The position numbers and the translations under genes were made by a program. Of a DNA stretch of 64,000 nucleotides, positions 19,234-27,305 are shown one piece after another (positions within the stretch are counted from its first letter, which is position 1; each line of letters opens with the position of its first letter). Below the pieces are notes generated by a model. It was not told where the DNA came from. It did not search any database and was given only the letters and a program-made list of their open reading frames with translations. The stretch is taken from assembly GCF_034661295.1 (NCBI RefSeq), contig NZ_CP141062.1:744001-808000 (forward strand), read 5' to 3'. Source of the stretch: Faecalibacter sp. LW9 (GTDB taxonomy: Bacteria; Bacteroidota; Bacteroidia; Flavobacteriales; Weeksellaceae).

Positions 19234-19869
19234 TTATAATTCGCAAATAAATTTTGGGTTAGACGACTGAATGTCATTCAATAATGCTTTAACCTCTTCA
19301 GTTGTTGAATTATTTTCTAAACGTTTTAATTGTTCTACATTTAATCCCACCATTTGCAAAAAGATCACTTTTCCGTGAGGTGTTTCCATTTCATCCAAAT
19401 CAACATCTTTCACAAAAGCAATTCCTACAATATCGGTTTCCGCATCCGAGCGGATAGGACCTCCAAGCGGTAAAAATTGATATTCATTAAACCAGACTTT
19501 AGTTTCTTCTACAAAACGAGCAAGATTATTCATCAATTGAATGACCCAAAATGGATCTTGGCCCTCGTCACCATCAAATGGCTTTACACGAAAAGTTAAT
19601 TCGAATCCCCATTTACTAAATTCTTCTCCAACCGCTTGCTCGTTATAATATAAATGTGACATTCCATAAGATATCAAATGATGATATCCATTCACATCAT
19701 ACACTGCAACACCATCTATCGGATCTTCACCTCCTTGAAAAGACATAGTCTGAGGAGAATAAAAACGAGGTTCTAAATCTCCATACACAAGTTTTAAACG
19801 TTCTTCGATTGCTAATGCGCCGACCGCTTGATCTTGTTTATATTGTTTTTTGTATTCTTCTAAATTCAT
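19234..19869 (-). CDS. SUFU (suppressor of fused) domain protein
   Basis: 211 residues resembling the SUFU family: HHLISYGMSHLYY near residue 62, then WGFELTFRVKP and PFWVIQLMNNLARFV, LPLGGPIRSDAETDIVGIAFV and GKVIFLQMVGL. Bacterial SUFU proteins are best known as immunity-type proteins near polymorphic toxins, but no toxin gene, RHS repeat or delivery gene lies nearby, so it is an orphan here. No signal peptide, cytoplasmic. The family assignment rests on motif recognition, not on a search. Confidence 0.75.
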   Translation of the reverse strand: MNLEEYKKQYKQDQAVGALAIEERLKLVYGDLEPRFYSPQTMSFQGGEDPIDGVAVYDVNGYHHLISYGMSHLYYNEQAVGEEFSKWGFELTFRVKPFDGDEGQDPFWVIQLMNNLARFVEETKVWFNEYQFLPLGGPIRSDAETDIVGIAFVKDVDLDEMETPHGKVIFLQMVGLNVEQLKRLENNSTTEEVKALLNDIQSSNPKFICEL

Positions 19870-19915
19870 AATACAAAAATACTTCTAACCAATTAAAAAA
19901 GAGAAATTATTGAAT

Positions 19916-19949
19916 AAAAAAAGAGAGTTTCAAAAAAATTGAAACTCTC
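19916..19949 (-). terminator. Terminator of tRNA-fMet unit 1
   Basis: GAGAGTTTCAA / TTGAAACTCTC stem, followed on the minus strand by seven T. The same structure is at 20174-20207. Confidence 0.88.
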
Positions 19950-19956
19950 TTGCTAG

Positions 19957-20029
<73 letters not shown>

Positions 20030-20037
20030 ATAATTAG

Positions 20038-20110
<73 letters not shown>

Positions 20111-20121
20111 ATATTGGACTG

Positions 20122-20152
20122 CAAATATACGTAATATATTTACACAAACAAA
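20122..20152 (-). promoter_or_regulatory. Promoter of tRNA-fMet unit 1
   Basis: On the minus strand TTTG (20149-20152), a 19-base spacer, then TATATTTG (20122-20129). The -7 element is inside the 216-bp repeat and the -33 element is in the spacer. Confidence 0.75.
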
Positions 20153-20173
20153 TTAAATATTTTATTTTTTTAT

Positions 20174-20207
20174 AAAAAAAGAGAGTTTCAAAAAAATTGA
20201 AACTCTC
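20174..20207 (-). terminator. Terminator of tRNA-fMet unit 2
   Basis: Identical stem-loop to 19916-19949, with the seven-base T run on the minus strand. It should isolate unit 2 from unit 1. Confidence 0.88.
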
Positions 20208-20214
20208 TTGCTAG

Positions 20215-20287
<73 letters not shown>

Positions 20288-20295
20288 ATAATTAG

Positions 20296-20368
<73 letters not shown>

Positions 20369-20379
20369 ATATTGGACTG

Positions 20380-20410
20380 CAAATATATTAAGGATTTATT
20401 AATCTGCAAA
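20380..20410 (-). promoter_or_regulatory. Promoter of tRNA-fMet unit 2
   Basis: On the minus strand TTTG (20407-20410), a 19-base spacer and TATATTTG (20380-20387). The spacing equals that of unit 1 although the -33 region is unrelated sequence. Confidence 0.75.
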
Positions 20411-20515
20411 CTATTTCCATTAAAATAAAAAAATACCCAATTATAGGTATTTCCGATTTTACGTTTAATATCTATTTTTACAATCCTAACTAAACATAAC
20501 TTAAACACTTAAACA

Positions 20516-21103
20516 ATGAAGACAATAGCCCTATTTAAAATAGGAGCAATTTTCTTATACGGAAATTTATCTCCTGTTGTATTGAATTTATTCAATGCAT
20601 TAATGTTAATTGCCATATTTGGTACGTTAATTTATCTTATTCTTCGCAAAAAAAATCCAGAAATTCATTTAAGTCATACCGAATCTATTATTCCTATGGC
20701 AACAAAAAAAGAAATTTCATCACCTTATGAATTAAAAATTTCTAAAGAAAAAAAGAATGAACTATTCAAAAAATTAATTCAATTTGAAGAATCAAAAGGT
20801 TTTTTAGAAAAAAACTTAACCCTTACAAAAGTTGCTCATCAACTTGGAACAAATACGAAATACTTATCACATATTATAAAATTACATAGTGATCGAGATT
20901 TCAATAATTATATCAATTTATTAAGGGTTCAATATATTATCAATCAATTGGATGAAAACCCTAAACTTCATCAATATAAAATTAGTGCATTAGCTGAAGA
21001 AGCTGGATTTTCTTCTCACAGCAAATTTGCCCATTTCTTCAAATTAAATATTGGGTTAACACCATCAAAATACATAGCCGATTTAAAAAAGCTAGCCGCT
21101 TAA
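20516..21103 (+). CDS. Membrane-anchored AraC-type HTH regulator (short form)
   Basis: 195 residues. One hydrophobic segment (residues 20-44, LFNALMLIAIFGTLIYLIL) precedes a cytoplasmic AraC/XylS DNA-binding domain (residues 90-190) with two helix-turn-helix units, the second carrying the typical ISALAEEAGFSSHSKFAHFFKLNIGLTPSKY block. Flavobacterial relatives usually carry a long TPR sensor before the membrane segment; here it is absent, so this is a minimal or truncated member. It lies 199 bases upstream of three same-strand secreted-protein genes and may regulate them (inference from position). Confidence 0.85.
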   Translation: MKTIALFKIGAIFLYGNLSPVVLNLFNALMLIAIFGTLIYLILRKKNPEIHLSHTESIIPMATKKEISSPYELKISKEKKNELFKKLIQFEESKGFLEKNLTLTKVAHQLGTNTKYLSHIIKLHSDRDFNNYINLLRVQYIINQLDENPKLHQYKISALAEEAGFSSHSKFAHFFKLNIGLTPSKYIADLKKLAA

Positions 21104-21302
21104 AAACTTTAAAAATTAGGGAAATTTTCTTGATTTCGGATAATTCAGCCAAAAGAATTTATCAGTTTACAAATTCTTTAAAATAAAGCTTTTTAGCATT
21201 TATATCTATCCATTTTACTGAATACAAACAGAATACAATTAAATCCTCAGCATAAAGCTTACTAACTTAGCAAAACTAACACATAACTTAATCTATAACA
21301 CT

Positions 21303-22154
21303 ATGGTAAAAATTTATCTAAAATTTTTAATGCTACCTGTATTATTCTTATTTAACAATCTCCATGCACAAGTTGGGATTTCTATGGATCCAAATTTCGT
21401 ACCAGATTCTGATGCAGCACTTCATGTCGATGGTAAACTAAATGTAAGAGGTAATTACAAAGCTGAAGGTGACACACCTCCAAATATTTCAAATACAGGC
21501 GAAGAAGGTCAAATTCTGCAAATTAAAAATGGAAATCCTACTTGGGTTAACTCTCCAGTTTCATTATTAGAAGAAGGAATGTATTATATTGAAAATACTT
21601 ATACTAATACTAGTTCTACTGGAACACAATTTTCAGCTACAATAGTAGGAGCCGTAACAGAAAATGAAATTTTCAATACGCTAAATGGTTGGAAAAAAAT
21701 TGTTGACTTTAAAGAAAGTAATGTCGAAAAAAACTTTAATATTCTTGAAGAAAAAAACAATATAAATATACTTATAGAAACCGGACTACAATTAACTTCA
21801 TCTTCTACAAATACTACAATAGATAATTCACAATACATACAATACGTTTGTGGTTTATTTTCAAAAGAAGCTGGTTTAGATGATAACACTGCTAAATTAA
21901 AAGCTTATCGTCTTGGACAAATTAGTGGTATTACTGGACAATCAATCCATCACTCTAATTTTAATATGCTTTACACTTTAAAAAACTTTCCATTAGGTAA
22001 TTATAACTTCTTTGTAGGTTGTAAAAAAATTAACCAAACAAATAACAATTTAGTACTTAACATTGGATCAGCTTCTTCAGATCCTTCAAGTAGAGGAATT
22101 TCACAATTTACAGATAGACCAATTGTAAAATTAGACATCCTTTATCAATTCTAA
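21303..22154 (+). CDS. Secreted protein, paralogue 1 of a three-gene cassette
   Basis: 283 residues with a signal peptide (residues 1-22, ending LHAQ). The mature start QVGISMDPN...AALHVDGKLNVRG resembles the opening of flavobacterial surface or tail-fibre-like proteins (QVGIxT, LDVxGxxRV). The C-terminal half shares with the next two genes a Cys in YVCGLF, a second Cys in FVGCKKIN, then LNIGSASSDPSSR and a terminal hydrophobic strand VKLDILYQF. The two cysteines are the only ones in the protein, so a disulfide is plausible. No T9SS sorting domain is visible. Function unknown. Confidence 0.75.
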   Translation: MVKIYLKFLMLPVLFLFNNLHAQVGISMDPNFVPDSDAALHVDGKLNVRGNYKAEGDTPPNISNTGEEGQILQIKNGNPTWVNSPVSLLEEGMYYIENTYTNTSSTGTQFSATIVGAVTENEIFNTLNGWKKIVDFKESNVEKNFNILEEKNNINILIETGLQLTSSSTNTTIDNSQYIQYVCGLFSKEAGLDDNTAKLKAYRLGQISGITGQSIHHSNFNMLYTLKNFPLGNYNFFVGCKKINQTNNNLVLNIGSASSDPSSRGISQFTDRPIVKLDILYQF

Positions 22155-22165
22155 TATTTAAACAT

Positions 22166-22981
22166 ATGAAAAAATATATATTATATCTATTTCTTTTTAC
22201 AATTGCTTGTCAAGTAAAAGCTCAAATGGCAATTGGATCATCAGAGCCACAAGAAGGATATGCTTTAACAGTAAATGGTGATGTAAAAGCTACAGAAATC
22301 AATATAAACGGACTAATACCTGGTATGGTTTATAGTTCTAACGGAACAAGCAATGAGCCAAGTTGGAAATTAATTTCCACTGATGGTATTTCAATTCCTA
22401 ATTTAAATTTCTTGTTGTTTTCTAAATCTTTAAATGGATTTAGTTCAATAATATTGGAAGATGGAGAAACAAATAGCGATTATGATTATGATTATAATGA
22501 ATCAAGCACTGGTTGGGTTGTTTTACCAAAAAATAATCAAAATACAACTTTTAGTGTTAAAAATGCTTCAACTAAAGTATTTATTACTTTAGAAAGTATG
22601 GCTCAAATTCTAGGAACTGATAATAATTCTGATTCTGGGATAAATTTTGCTTGTGGAATATTTATAGCTGAAACTTTACCCAATTCTTCTAATTTCGGAA
22701 CTTATAAATTGAAAGGTGCAAGAGTATTTACAGCTAATAGAGGACCTGCTGGACAACCATACTTTAATTTTTCTCTTTCTACTGAAATAAAATCTGATGC
22801 TACATTTACTTTTAACCCTGCTAAAACATACGATGTACGTGTTGCATGTAAAAGACGAAATACATTTGGTTTTTCAAATAATGCCGATAAAAGAATTGAA
22901 ATAGGTGGAGCTATCTCTAATAATATCAATGATTTCATGTCTAGAACATTTTTAAAAATTAATGTATTTGAACCTTTATAA
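22166..22981 (+). CDS. Secreted protein, paralogue 2 of a three-gene cassette
   Basis: 271 residues; signal peptide ending KAQ at residue 19. Mature start QMAIGSSEPQEGYALTVNGDV. Conserved with its neighbours: Cys in FACGIF, Cys in RVACKRRN, then IEIGGAISNN and a C-terminal strand. Overall identity to paralogues 1 and 3 looks low away from these blocks, so the duplication is old. It starts 11 bases after paralogue 1 and ends 11 bases before paralogue 3, consistent with one transcript. Function unknown. Confidence 0.75.
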   Translation: MKKYILYLFLFTIACQVKAQMAIGSSEPQEGYALTVNGDVKATEININGLIPGMVYSSNGTSNEPSWKLISTDGISIPNLNFLLFSKSLNGFSSIILEDGETNSDYDYDYNESSTGWVVLPKNNQNTTFSVKNASTKVFITLESMAQILGTDNNSDSGINFACGIFIAETLPNSSNFGTYKLKGARVFTANRGPAGQPYFNFSLSTEIKSDATFTFNPAKTYDVRVACKRRNTFGFSNNADKRIEIGGAISNNINDFMSRTFLKINVFEPL

Positions 22982-22992
22982 AGCTAAATATT

Positions 22993-23838
22993 ATGAAATA
23001 TCTATATATAATAACTATATTTTCATTGAGTATAATAAATCTTAATGCACAAGTCGCTATCGGAATAATAGATGAAATAGATCCTCAATCTACACTAGAT
23101 GTAGAAAGTTTATATATTAGAGGTAAACTTAAAAACCCAAATAATGATGGAGAAGAGAGGGAATACTATAGAATTCTATCTAATGGATATCCAGGATGGA
23201 GTGATTTACCTCAACCCGTTGATTTTACAGGTTCTATCATGATTAAAGATAAAATGATTATGGAATCTTCTCAGGGAGAATTAATAAGAAACATTTATGA
23301 AACAGGCAGTGATAATGAAAATTCTTCTTTAAATGTACCAGGAACAACATGGAAGTTAATGAATGGATTAAAAACCTCATTTACATTTGATTATCCTACA
23401 AATAGTATAAGTGCACAATTCCAAACTATGGTAGCAAAATATTCAAATTCAGATAGAAATATTGTCAGTTATTCTTGTGGTTTTTTTGTTAAAAAAACAT
23501 CTGAAGGAGATGATAAGTACAGATTAAAAGTTATAAGACCAGAAGTTATTATTGGTCCTAAAAACTCATTCAAAGTATTAACAGTATCAGGTGTTATCAA
23601 CAAAACAGGCGAATTTATAAATAACGTTGAGCAAAGTTTTGTGCCTGGAGTATCCTATGATATTGCAGTAGCTTGTAGAGGCCTTAATGTGAATGGATCT
23701 GATAATTACTTAAGAATTGGACGTGAAGCATTATCTACAGATCCTTCTAATTCTAAAGATGATGCTACATTAAGTTTATTAAAATCAACTAATGTAAAAT
23801 CTACATTTATTGTAGAACAATATGAAACTCCTTCATAG
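22993..23838 (+). CDS. Secreted protein, paralogue 3 of a three-gene cassette
   Basis: 281 residues; signal peptide ending LNAQ. Mature start QVAIGIIDEIDPQSTLDVESLYIRG keeps the QVxIG and LDV motifs. Conserved C-terminal blocks: YSCGFFVKK, DIAVACRGLN, LRIGREALS. The cysteine pair is conserved in spacing and context with paralogues 1 and 2. Last gene of the cassette, followed by a strong terminator. Function unknown; a set of related secreted subunits is one possibility (inference). Confidence 0.75.
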   Translation: MKYLYIITIFSLSIINLNAQVAIGIIDEIDPQSTLDVESLYIRGKLKNPNNDGEEREYYRILSNGYPGWSDLPQPVDFTGSIMIKDKMIMESSQGELIRNIYETGSDNENSSLNVPGTTWKLMNGLKTSFTFDYPTNSISAQFQTMVAKYSNSDRNIVSYSCGFFVKKTSEGDDKYRLKVIRPEVIIGPKNSFKVLTVSGVINKTGEFINNVEQSFVPGVSYDIAVACRGLNVNGSDNYLRIGREALSTDPSNSKDDATLSLLKSTNVKSTFIVEQYETPS

Positions 23839-23851
23839 AAATACATAACAT

Positions 23852-23882
23852 AAAAAAAGCGAACGCATGCGTTCGCTTTTTT
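23852..23882. terminator. Bidirectional terminator after the secreted-protein cassette
   Basis: Perfect palindrome GCGAACGCATGCGTTCGC (23859-23876) flanked by A7 and T6. It terminates the cassette and the convergent LOG-family gene. Confidence 0.9.
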
Positions 23883-23885
23883 AAT

Positions 23886-25037
23886 TTATGATACACGTAT
23901 TGGTGGATGCTTTTCAATAAAATCAATTGTTAATTCAGCACTATCTGTTAAAAATAATAAATCCTTATAAACTTTTCCTTGGGCTAACTGATGTAATACT
24001 GAATAAATCGAAGTATCTTCTACATATCTTTTCTTCCCTAAAAATACCATAGGGCTATAATATCCCGAGGTACCATAATGATTCTGAGCAGCTTCCTGAA
24101 AAATTTCTTGTGTTGTTCCTGCACTACCTGGCGCAAAGACTAATCCATATAAACTAATGGTAAGCAATATGTCTTCACGAATACTATTCGAAAAATATTT
24201 TGCAATATAAGTGGCAAATAGATTAGACGGCTCATGCCCATAAAACCAAGTCGGAATCGCTAAACTTTCTGCTCCATTCGGATATTTCGCTAAAACTTCT
24301 AACGATCTTTCTTGAAAATTTTTCGCTAAATAATCAGGATTTTCTATATTATCAAATTCTAAATCCTTTAAGATCGATATCGCATCAAATAATTCTTGTT
24401 TAGAATAATTCCCCATATATGCACCCAAATTAGCAGCTTCCATTATTCCAGGACCACCACCAGTTACTACATAATACCCTTTTTGAGTGGCTAATTGTGC
24501 TGCAATCGCTGTTTCGGTATAAAATTGTGTTCCTCTTCTTGTAGAATGACCTCCCATAAATCCCACGACTTTTTTCTTCGTCATGCCTAAGTCATCATAT
24601 TCTAGGATTCTTCTTAATGCATCATCAATGGAATGATCGTGTAGCCGTTGAGCTAAGGCTTCTGAAACGGGTGGATTGTATTTATGTTTAATAAAATGTT
24701 TATAAATATTAATATCTATACTATTGTCATGGTCTTTTGAATATCCTTCCATTAATTCTTGCCATGAATATAATTTCCCCCGATATGGATTATAAGGCAA
24801 ATCCTTGAATTTAGGATAAACAAATGCGCCTCTTTCAATTAATGGAATAGCTTCATCTTTGCGAAAGGTACATCCTAAAAAGGAAGTATTGTCTAATATT
24901 AAATTCTCCCAATCTACATTTTTTGTACAGAAATTGACATCTTGAATAACTTTATTGGTTAAGTTATTCGAACTCGAAATAAAGTCGTTCCACTCTCTAT
25001 CATTATGGATTAAATTTTTAATCAATTTTATTTTCAT
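23886..25037 (-). CDS. LOG-family (lysine decarboxylase-like) nucleotide-binding protein
   Basis: 383 residues. The C-terminal 230 residues form the Rossmann-like LOG fold: VGFMGGHSTRRGT near 158, VVTGGGPGIMEAANLGAYMG near 195, and GLVFAPGSAGTTQEIFQEAAQNHYG near 307, corresponding to the family's PGGxGTxxE motif with Ser for the second Gly. The family includes cytokinin-activating nucleoside 5'-monophosphate phosphoribohydrolases; large members with an extra N-terminal region, such as this one, include nucleotide 5'-monophosphate nucleosidases of the PpnN type. The substrate is inferred from the family only. Monocistronic. Confidence 0.85.
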   Translation of the reverse strand: MKIKLIKNLIHNDREWNDFISSSNNLTNKVIQDVNFCTKNVDWENLILDNTSFLGCTFRKDEAIPLIERGAFVYPKFKDLPYNPYRGKLYSWQELMEGYSKDHDNSIDINIYKHFIKHKYNPPVSEALAQRLHDHSIDDALRRILEYDDLGMTKKKVVGFMGGHSTRRGTQFYTETAIAAQLATQKGYYVVTGGGPGIMEAANLGAYMGNYSKQELFDAISILKDLEFDNIENPDYLAKNFQERSLEVLAKYPNGAESLAIPTWFYGHEPSNLFATYIAKYFSNSIREDILLTISLYGLVFAPGSAGTTQEIFQEAAQNHYGTSGYYSPMVFLGKKRYVEDTSIYSVLHQLAQGKVYKDLLFLTDSAELTIDFIEKHPPIRVS

Positions 25038-25125
25038 CGTTTCTTAAATCAGTTGATGTTGAAGGTACAAGAATTATGCAATAAAATAATACGTTAATTA
25101 AAACATTCCTTTACACGAATCTCTC

Positions 25126-25133
25126 TATCTTTG
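25126..25133 (+). promoter_or_regulatory. -7 promoter element upstream of cobalamin riboswitch 1
   Basis: TATCTTTG matches TAnnTTTG and lies just before the riboswitch; no clear TTTG partner is visible at the usual spacing. Confidence 0.5.
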
Positions 25134-25139
25134 CAAAAT

Positions 25140-25267
25140 GCTCGGACTCAACAATTGGGGAATCGTGTGAAAATCACGAACTGTCGCGCAACTGTAATTC
25201 ATGATCACATGAAAAGTCAGATTACCAATTGATGGGCCTATTGGATAATGCTTTCGCGGGTTGAAGC
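25140..25267 (+). promoter_or_regulatory. Cobalamin riboswitch 1 (upstream of a small ORF and a thioesterase)
   Basis: Adenosylcobalamin-type core elements in order: GGGGAATCG...GTGAAAATCACGA, CTGTCGCGCAACTGTAA (the highly conserved CGCAACTG segment) and AAGTCAGATTACC (B12-box region). A small hairpin with loop CGCGGG (GCTT at 25250-25253, AAGC at 25264-25267) is the expression-platform hairpin. Its loop CGCGG (25255-25259) is complementary to TCGCG in L5 (25184-25188), as needed for the kissing-loop that reports ligand binding. An ATG follows 10 bases after the hairpin, the same distance as at btuB. The rest of the 320-base gap holds nothing else. Confidence 0.85.
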
Positions 25268-25276
25268 TCTATTCAA

Positions 25277-25354
25277 ATGAGATTTTATTCTCAATCACCA
25301 CAAAAACATTATCACATATACATTTTAATAGAAGTAGTGTGTAGATATTATTAA
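25277..25354 (+). CDS. Possible 25-residue ORF behind the riboswitch
   Basis: ATG at 25277 opens 25 codons (MRFYSQSPQ..., ending VVCRYY) and stops 4 bases before the thioesterase ATG. Its start is placed relative to the riboswitch hairpin exactly as the btuB start is to its own. It could be a coupled leader ORF for the thioesterase or the remnant of a replaced target gene. The sequence has no recognisable family. Confidence 0.35.
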   Translation: MRFYSQSPQKHYHIYILIEVVCRYY

Positions 25355-25358
25355 AGAA

Positions 25359-25766
25359 ATGGAAAGTAAAACAAGAGAAGAGTTAATTGAACAACGAATT
25401 ATTGAATCTGAAACACGTGTTTTTAAAGCTGTTTTTCCTGGAGATACAAATCACCATAAAACAATGTTTGGTGGTGCAGTAATGTATTTAATGGATGAAA
25501 TCGCTTTTATGACAGCAACGCGTTTTTGTCGTAAGCCTATTGTAACGGTAAGTAGTGATAAAATTGATTTTAAACATTCAATTCCTGCAGGTACATTAGT
25601 CGAATTCGTAGGGAAAGTAGTACGTGTAGGTCGTACAAGTTTAGATGTACAGATTGATGTTTTTATTGAAAGTATGTACAGAGATGGTCGTGATAAAGCC
25701 ATTACTGGTACATTTACATTAGTTGCCATCAACGAAAATAAAAGACCAGTTCCCGTAATTGACTAA
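25359..25766 (+). CDS. Acyl-CoA thioesterase (hotdog fold), short
   Basis: 135 residues, a single hotdog domain of the YciA/BFIT type that hydrolyses acyl-CoA. Motifs: FPGDTNHHKTMFGGAVMYLMDEIAF at residues 27-51 (the GG-containing hotdog helix) and VGKVVRVGRTSLDVQIDVF near 88. Two further members lie at 47974 and 48530 in this window. The gene sits behind a cobalamin riboswitch, which is not a usual target. A terminator follows. Confidence 0.88.
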   Translation: MESKTREELIEQRIIESETRVFKAVFPGDTNHHKTMFGGAVMYLMDEIAFMTATRFCRKPIVTVSSDKIDFKHSIPAGTLVEFVGKVVRVGRTSLDVQIDVFIESMYRDGRDKAITGTFTLVAINENKRPVPVID

Positions 25767-25785
25767 TCAATCAGAAAAAATAAAG

Positions 25786-25815
25786 TCCTTAACCTTCTAG
25801 CGTTAAGGATTTTTT
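25786..25815 (+). terminator. Terminator after the thioesterase gene
   Basis: TCCTTAAC / GTTAAGGA stem with an 8-base loop, followed by T6. Confidence 0.82.
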
Positions 25816-25887
25816 ATTTTACTCCAATTTTTAGTCATTTTTCTCGTTTAGCTTTTATAAATTTAACATTCAAAAGCAAACAAAAAA

Positions 25888-27267
25888 ATGATGGAACTAC
25901 CTTTCGCTGAACCATTTCGAATAAAAATGGTGGAAGAAATCTATCCTTCGACACGTGAAGAGCGTGAAGCATGGATCAAAGAAAAAGATTACAACTTATT
26001 TAATCTTGAAAGTCAAAAAGTCTTTATTGATTTATTAACTGACTCCGGAACAGGAGCAATGTCTGATAAACAATGGGGAGCAATGATGACAGGTGATGAA
26101 AGCTATGCTGGATCACAATCCTTTCAAAAATTAAAATCTACGATAAATCAGATCACTGGATATGAATATGTGTTACCAACACATCAAGGACGTGCTGCAG
26201 AAAACGTATTATTTTCTGCCTTAGTCAAAGAAGGAAATGTTATTCCTGGAAATTCACATTTTGATACAACAAAAGGACATATTGAATTTAGAAAAGCCCA
26301 TGCTATCGATTGTACAATTGATGAAGCGTTTGATAGTGAATTAATTCATCCGTTCAAAGGAAATATCGATCTTCATAAACTTGAAGAAGTTTATAAGAAA
26401 TATGGAAAAGAAAATATCCCTTTTACTTTAATCACGATTACTTGTAACTCATCTGGTGGTCAACCAGTTTCTATTGATAATATCAGAAAAGTTAAGGCCT
26501 TGTCAGACAAATACGGAATTCCGATCTTCTTCGATTCTGCACGTTTTGCTGAAAATGCATATTTTATTAAAGAAAGAGAGGAAGAATTCAAAAACGCAAG
26601 CATTAAAGAAATTTGCAAAACCGTTTTTGCTTTAGGTGATGGGATGACCATGTCTTCAAAAAAAGATGGATTAGTTAATATTGGTGGATTTATTGCACTA
26701 AATAACGAAGAGCTATATAAAGAATGTGGTAATTTTGGAATTATTTATGAAGGCTATTTAAGTTATGGTGGGTTAGCTGGTCGTGACTTAGCAGCTTTAG
26801 CACAAGGTCTAAATGAAGCGACAGAATATCCTTATCTCAAATCTCGAATTTCACAAGTGGAGTACCTTGGAAACAAACTAATTGAATATGGAATTCCAAT
26901 TCAACAACCAATTGGTGGACATGCCATCTTTATAGATGCTGTAAAATTTTTACCTCATGTTCCACGTGAAGAATTTCCTGCTCAAACCTTAGGAATTGAA
27001 TTGTATAAAGAAGCTGGGGTAAGAGGTGTAGAAATTGGAACGATATTAGCCGATCGCGATCCTGAGACCAGAGAAAATCGCTATCCCAAATTAGAATTAT
27101 TGCGTTTAGCCATTCCAAGGCGTACATATTTCCAAAGTCATATGGATTATATTGCTGTTGCATTAAAAAACATTTTTGATCGTCGTGAAGAAATTAAGTC
27201 TGGTTACGAGATTACTTGGGAAGCTGATATTTTAAGACATTTTACAGTTAAATTGAAAGAAAAATAA
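25888..27267 (+). CDS. tnaA: Tryptophanase (tryptophan indole-lyase)
   Basis: 459 residues; PLP-dependent cleavage of tryptophan to indole, pyruvate and ammonia. Family motifs: DLLTDSGTGAMSDKQW, GDESYAGSQSF, PTHQGRAAENVLF, SARFAENAYFIK and the PLP lysine in MSSKKDG near residue 256. Tyrosine phenol-lyase is the close alternative; three positions favour tryptophanase: FDTT (not FTTT), GVRGVEIG (not the VRSMERG of TPL) and a His in the terminal RHFTVKL (TPL has Phe). The start at 25888 is followed by a second Met. No tnaC-like leader with Trp codons and no tnaB permease are adjacent. Confidence 0.9.
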   Translation: MMELPFAEPFRIKMVEEIYPSTREEREAWIKEKDYNLFNLESQKVFIDLLTDSGTGAMSDKQWGAMMTGDESYAGSQSFQKLKSTINQITGYEYVLPTHQGRAAENVLFSALVKEGNVIPGNSHFDTTKGHIEFRKAHAIDCTIDEAFDSELIHPFKGNIDLHKLEEVYKKYGKENIPFTLITITCNSSGGQPVSIDNIRKVKALSDKYGIPIFFDSARFAENAYFIKEREEEFKNASIKEICKTVFALGDGMTMSSKKDGLVNIGGFIALNNEELYKECGNFGIIYEGYLSYGGLAGRDLAALAQGLNEATEYPYLKSRISQVEYLGNKLIEYGIPIQQPIGGHAIFIDAVKFLPHVPREEFPAQTLGIELYKEAGVRGVEIGTILADRDPETRENRYPKLELLRLAIPRRTYFQSHMDYIAVALKNIFDRREEIKSGYEITWEADILRHFTVKLKEK

Positions 27268-27272
27268 TCTTC

Positions 27273-27303
27273 ATAAAAAAATCCACCATTTGGTGGATTT
27301 TTT
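27273..27303. terminator. Bidirectional terminator after tnaA
   Basis: AATCCACCA / TGGTGGATT stem (27280-27299) with A-rich left and T6 right flanks. Confidence 0.88.
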
Positions 27304-27305
27304 AT

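Noticed and set aside
25888-27267. Tyrosine phenol-lyase
   Set aside because: Positions that separate the two enzymes (FDTT, VEIG, terminal His in RHFT) match tryptophanase.
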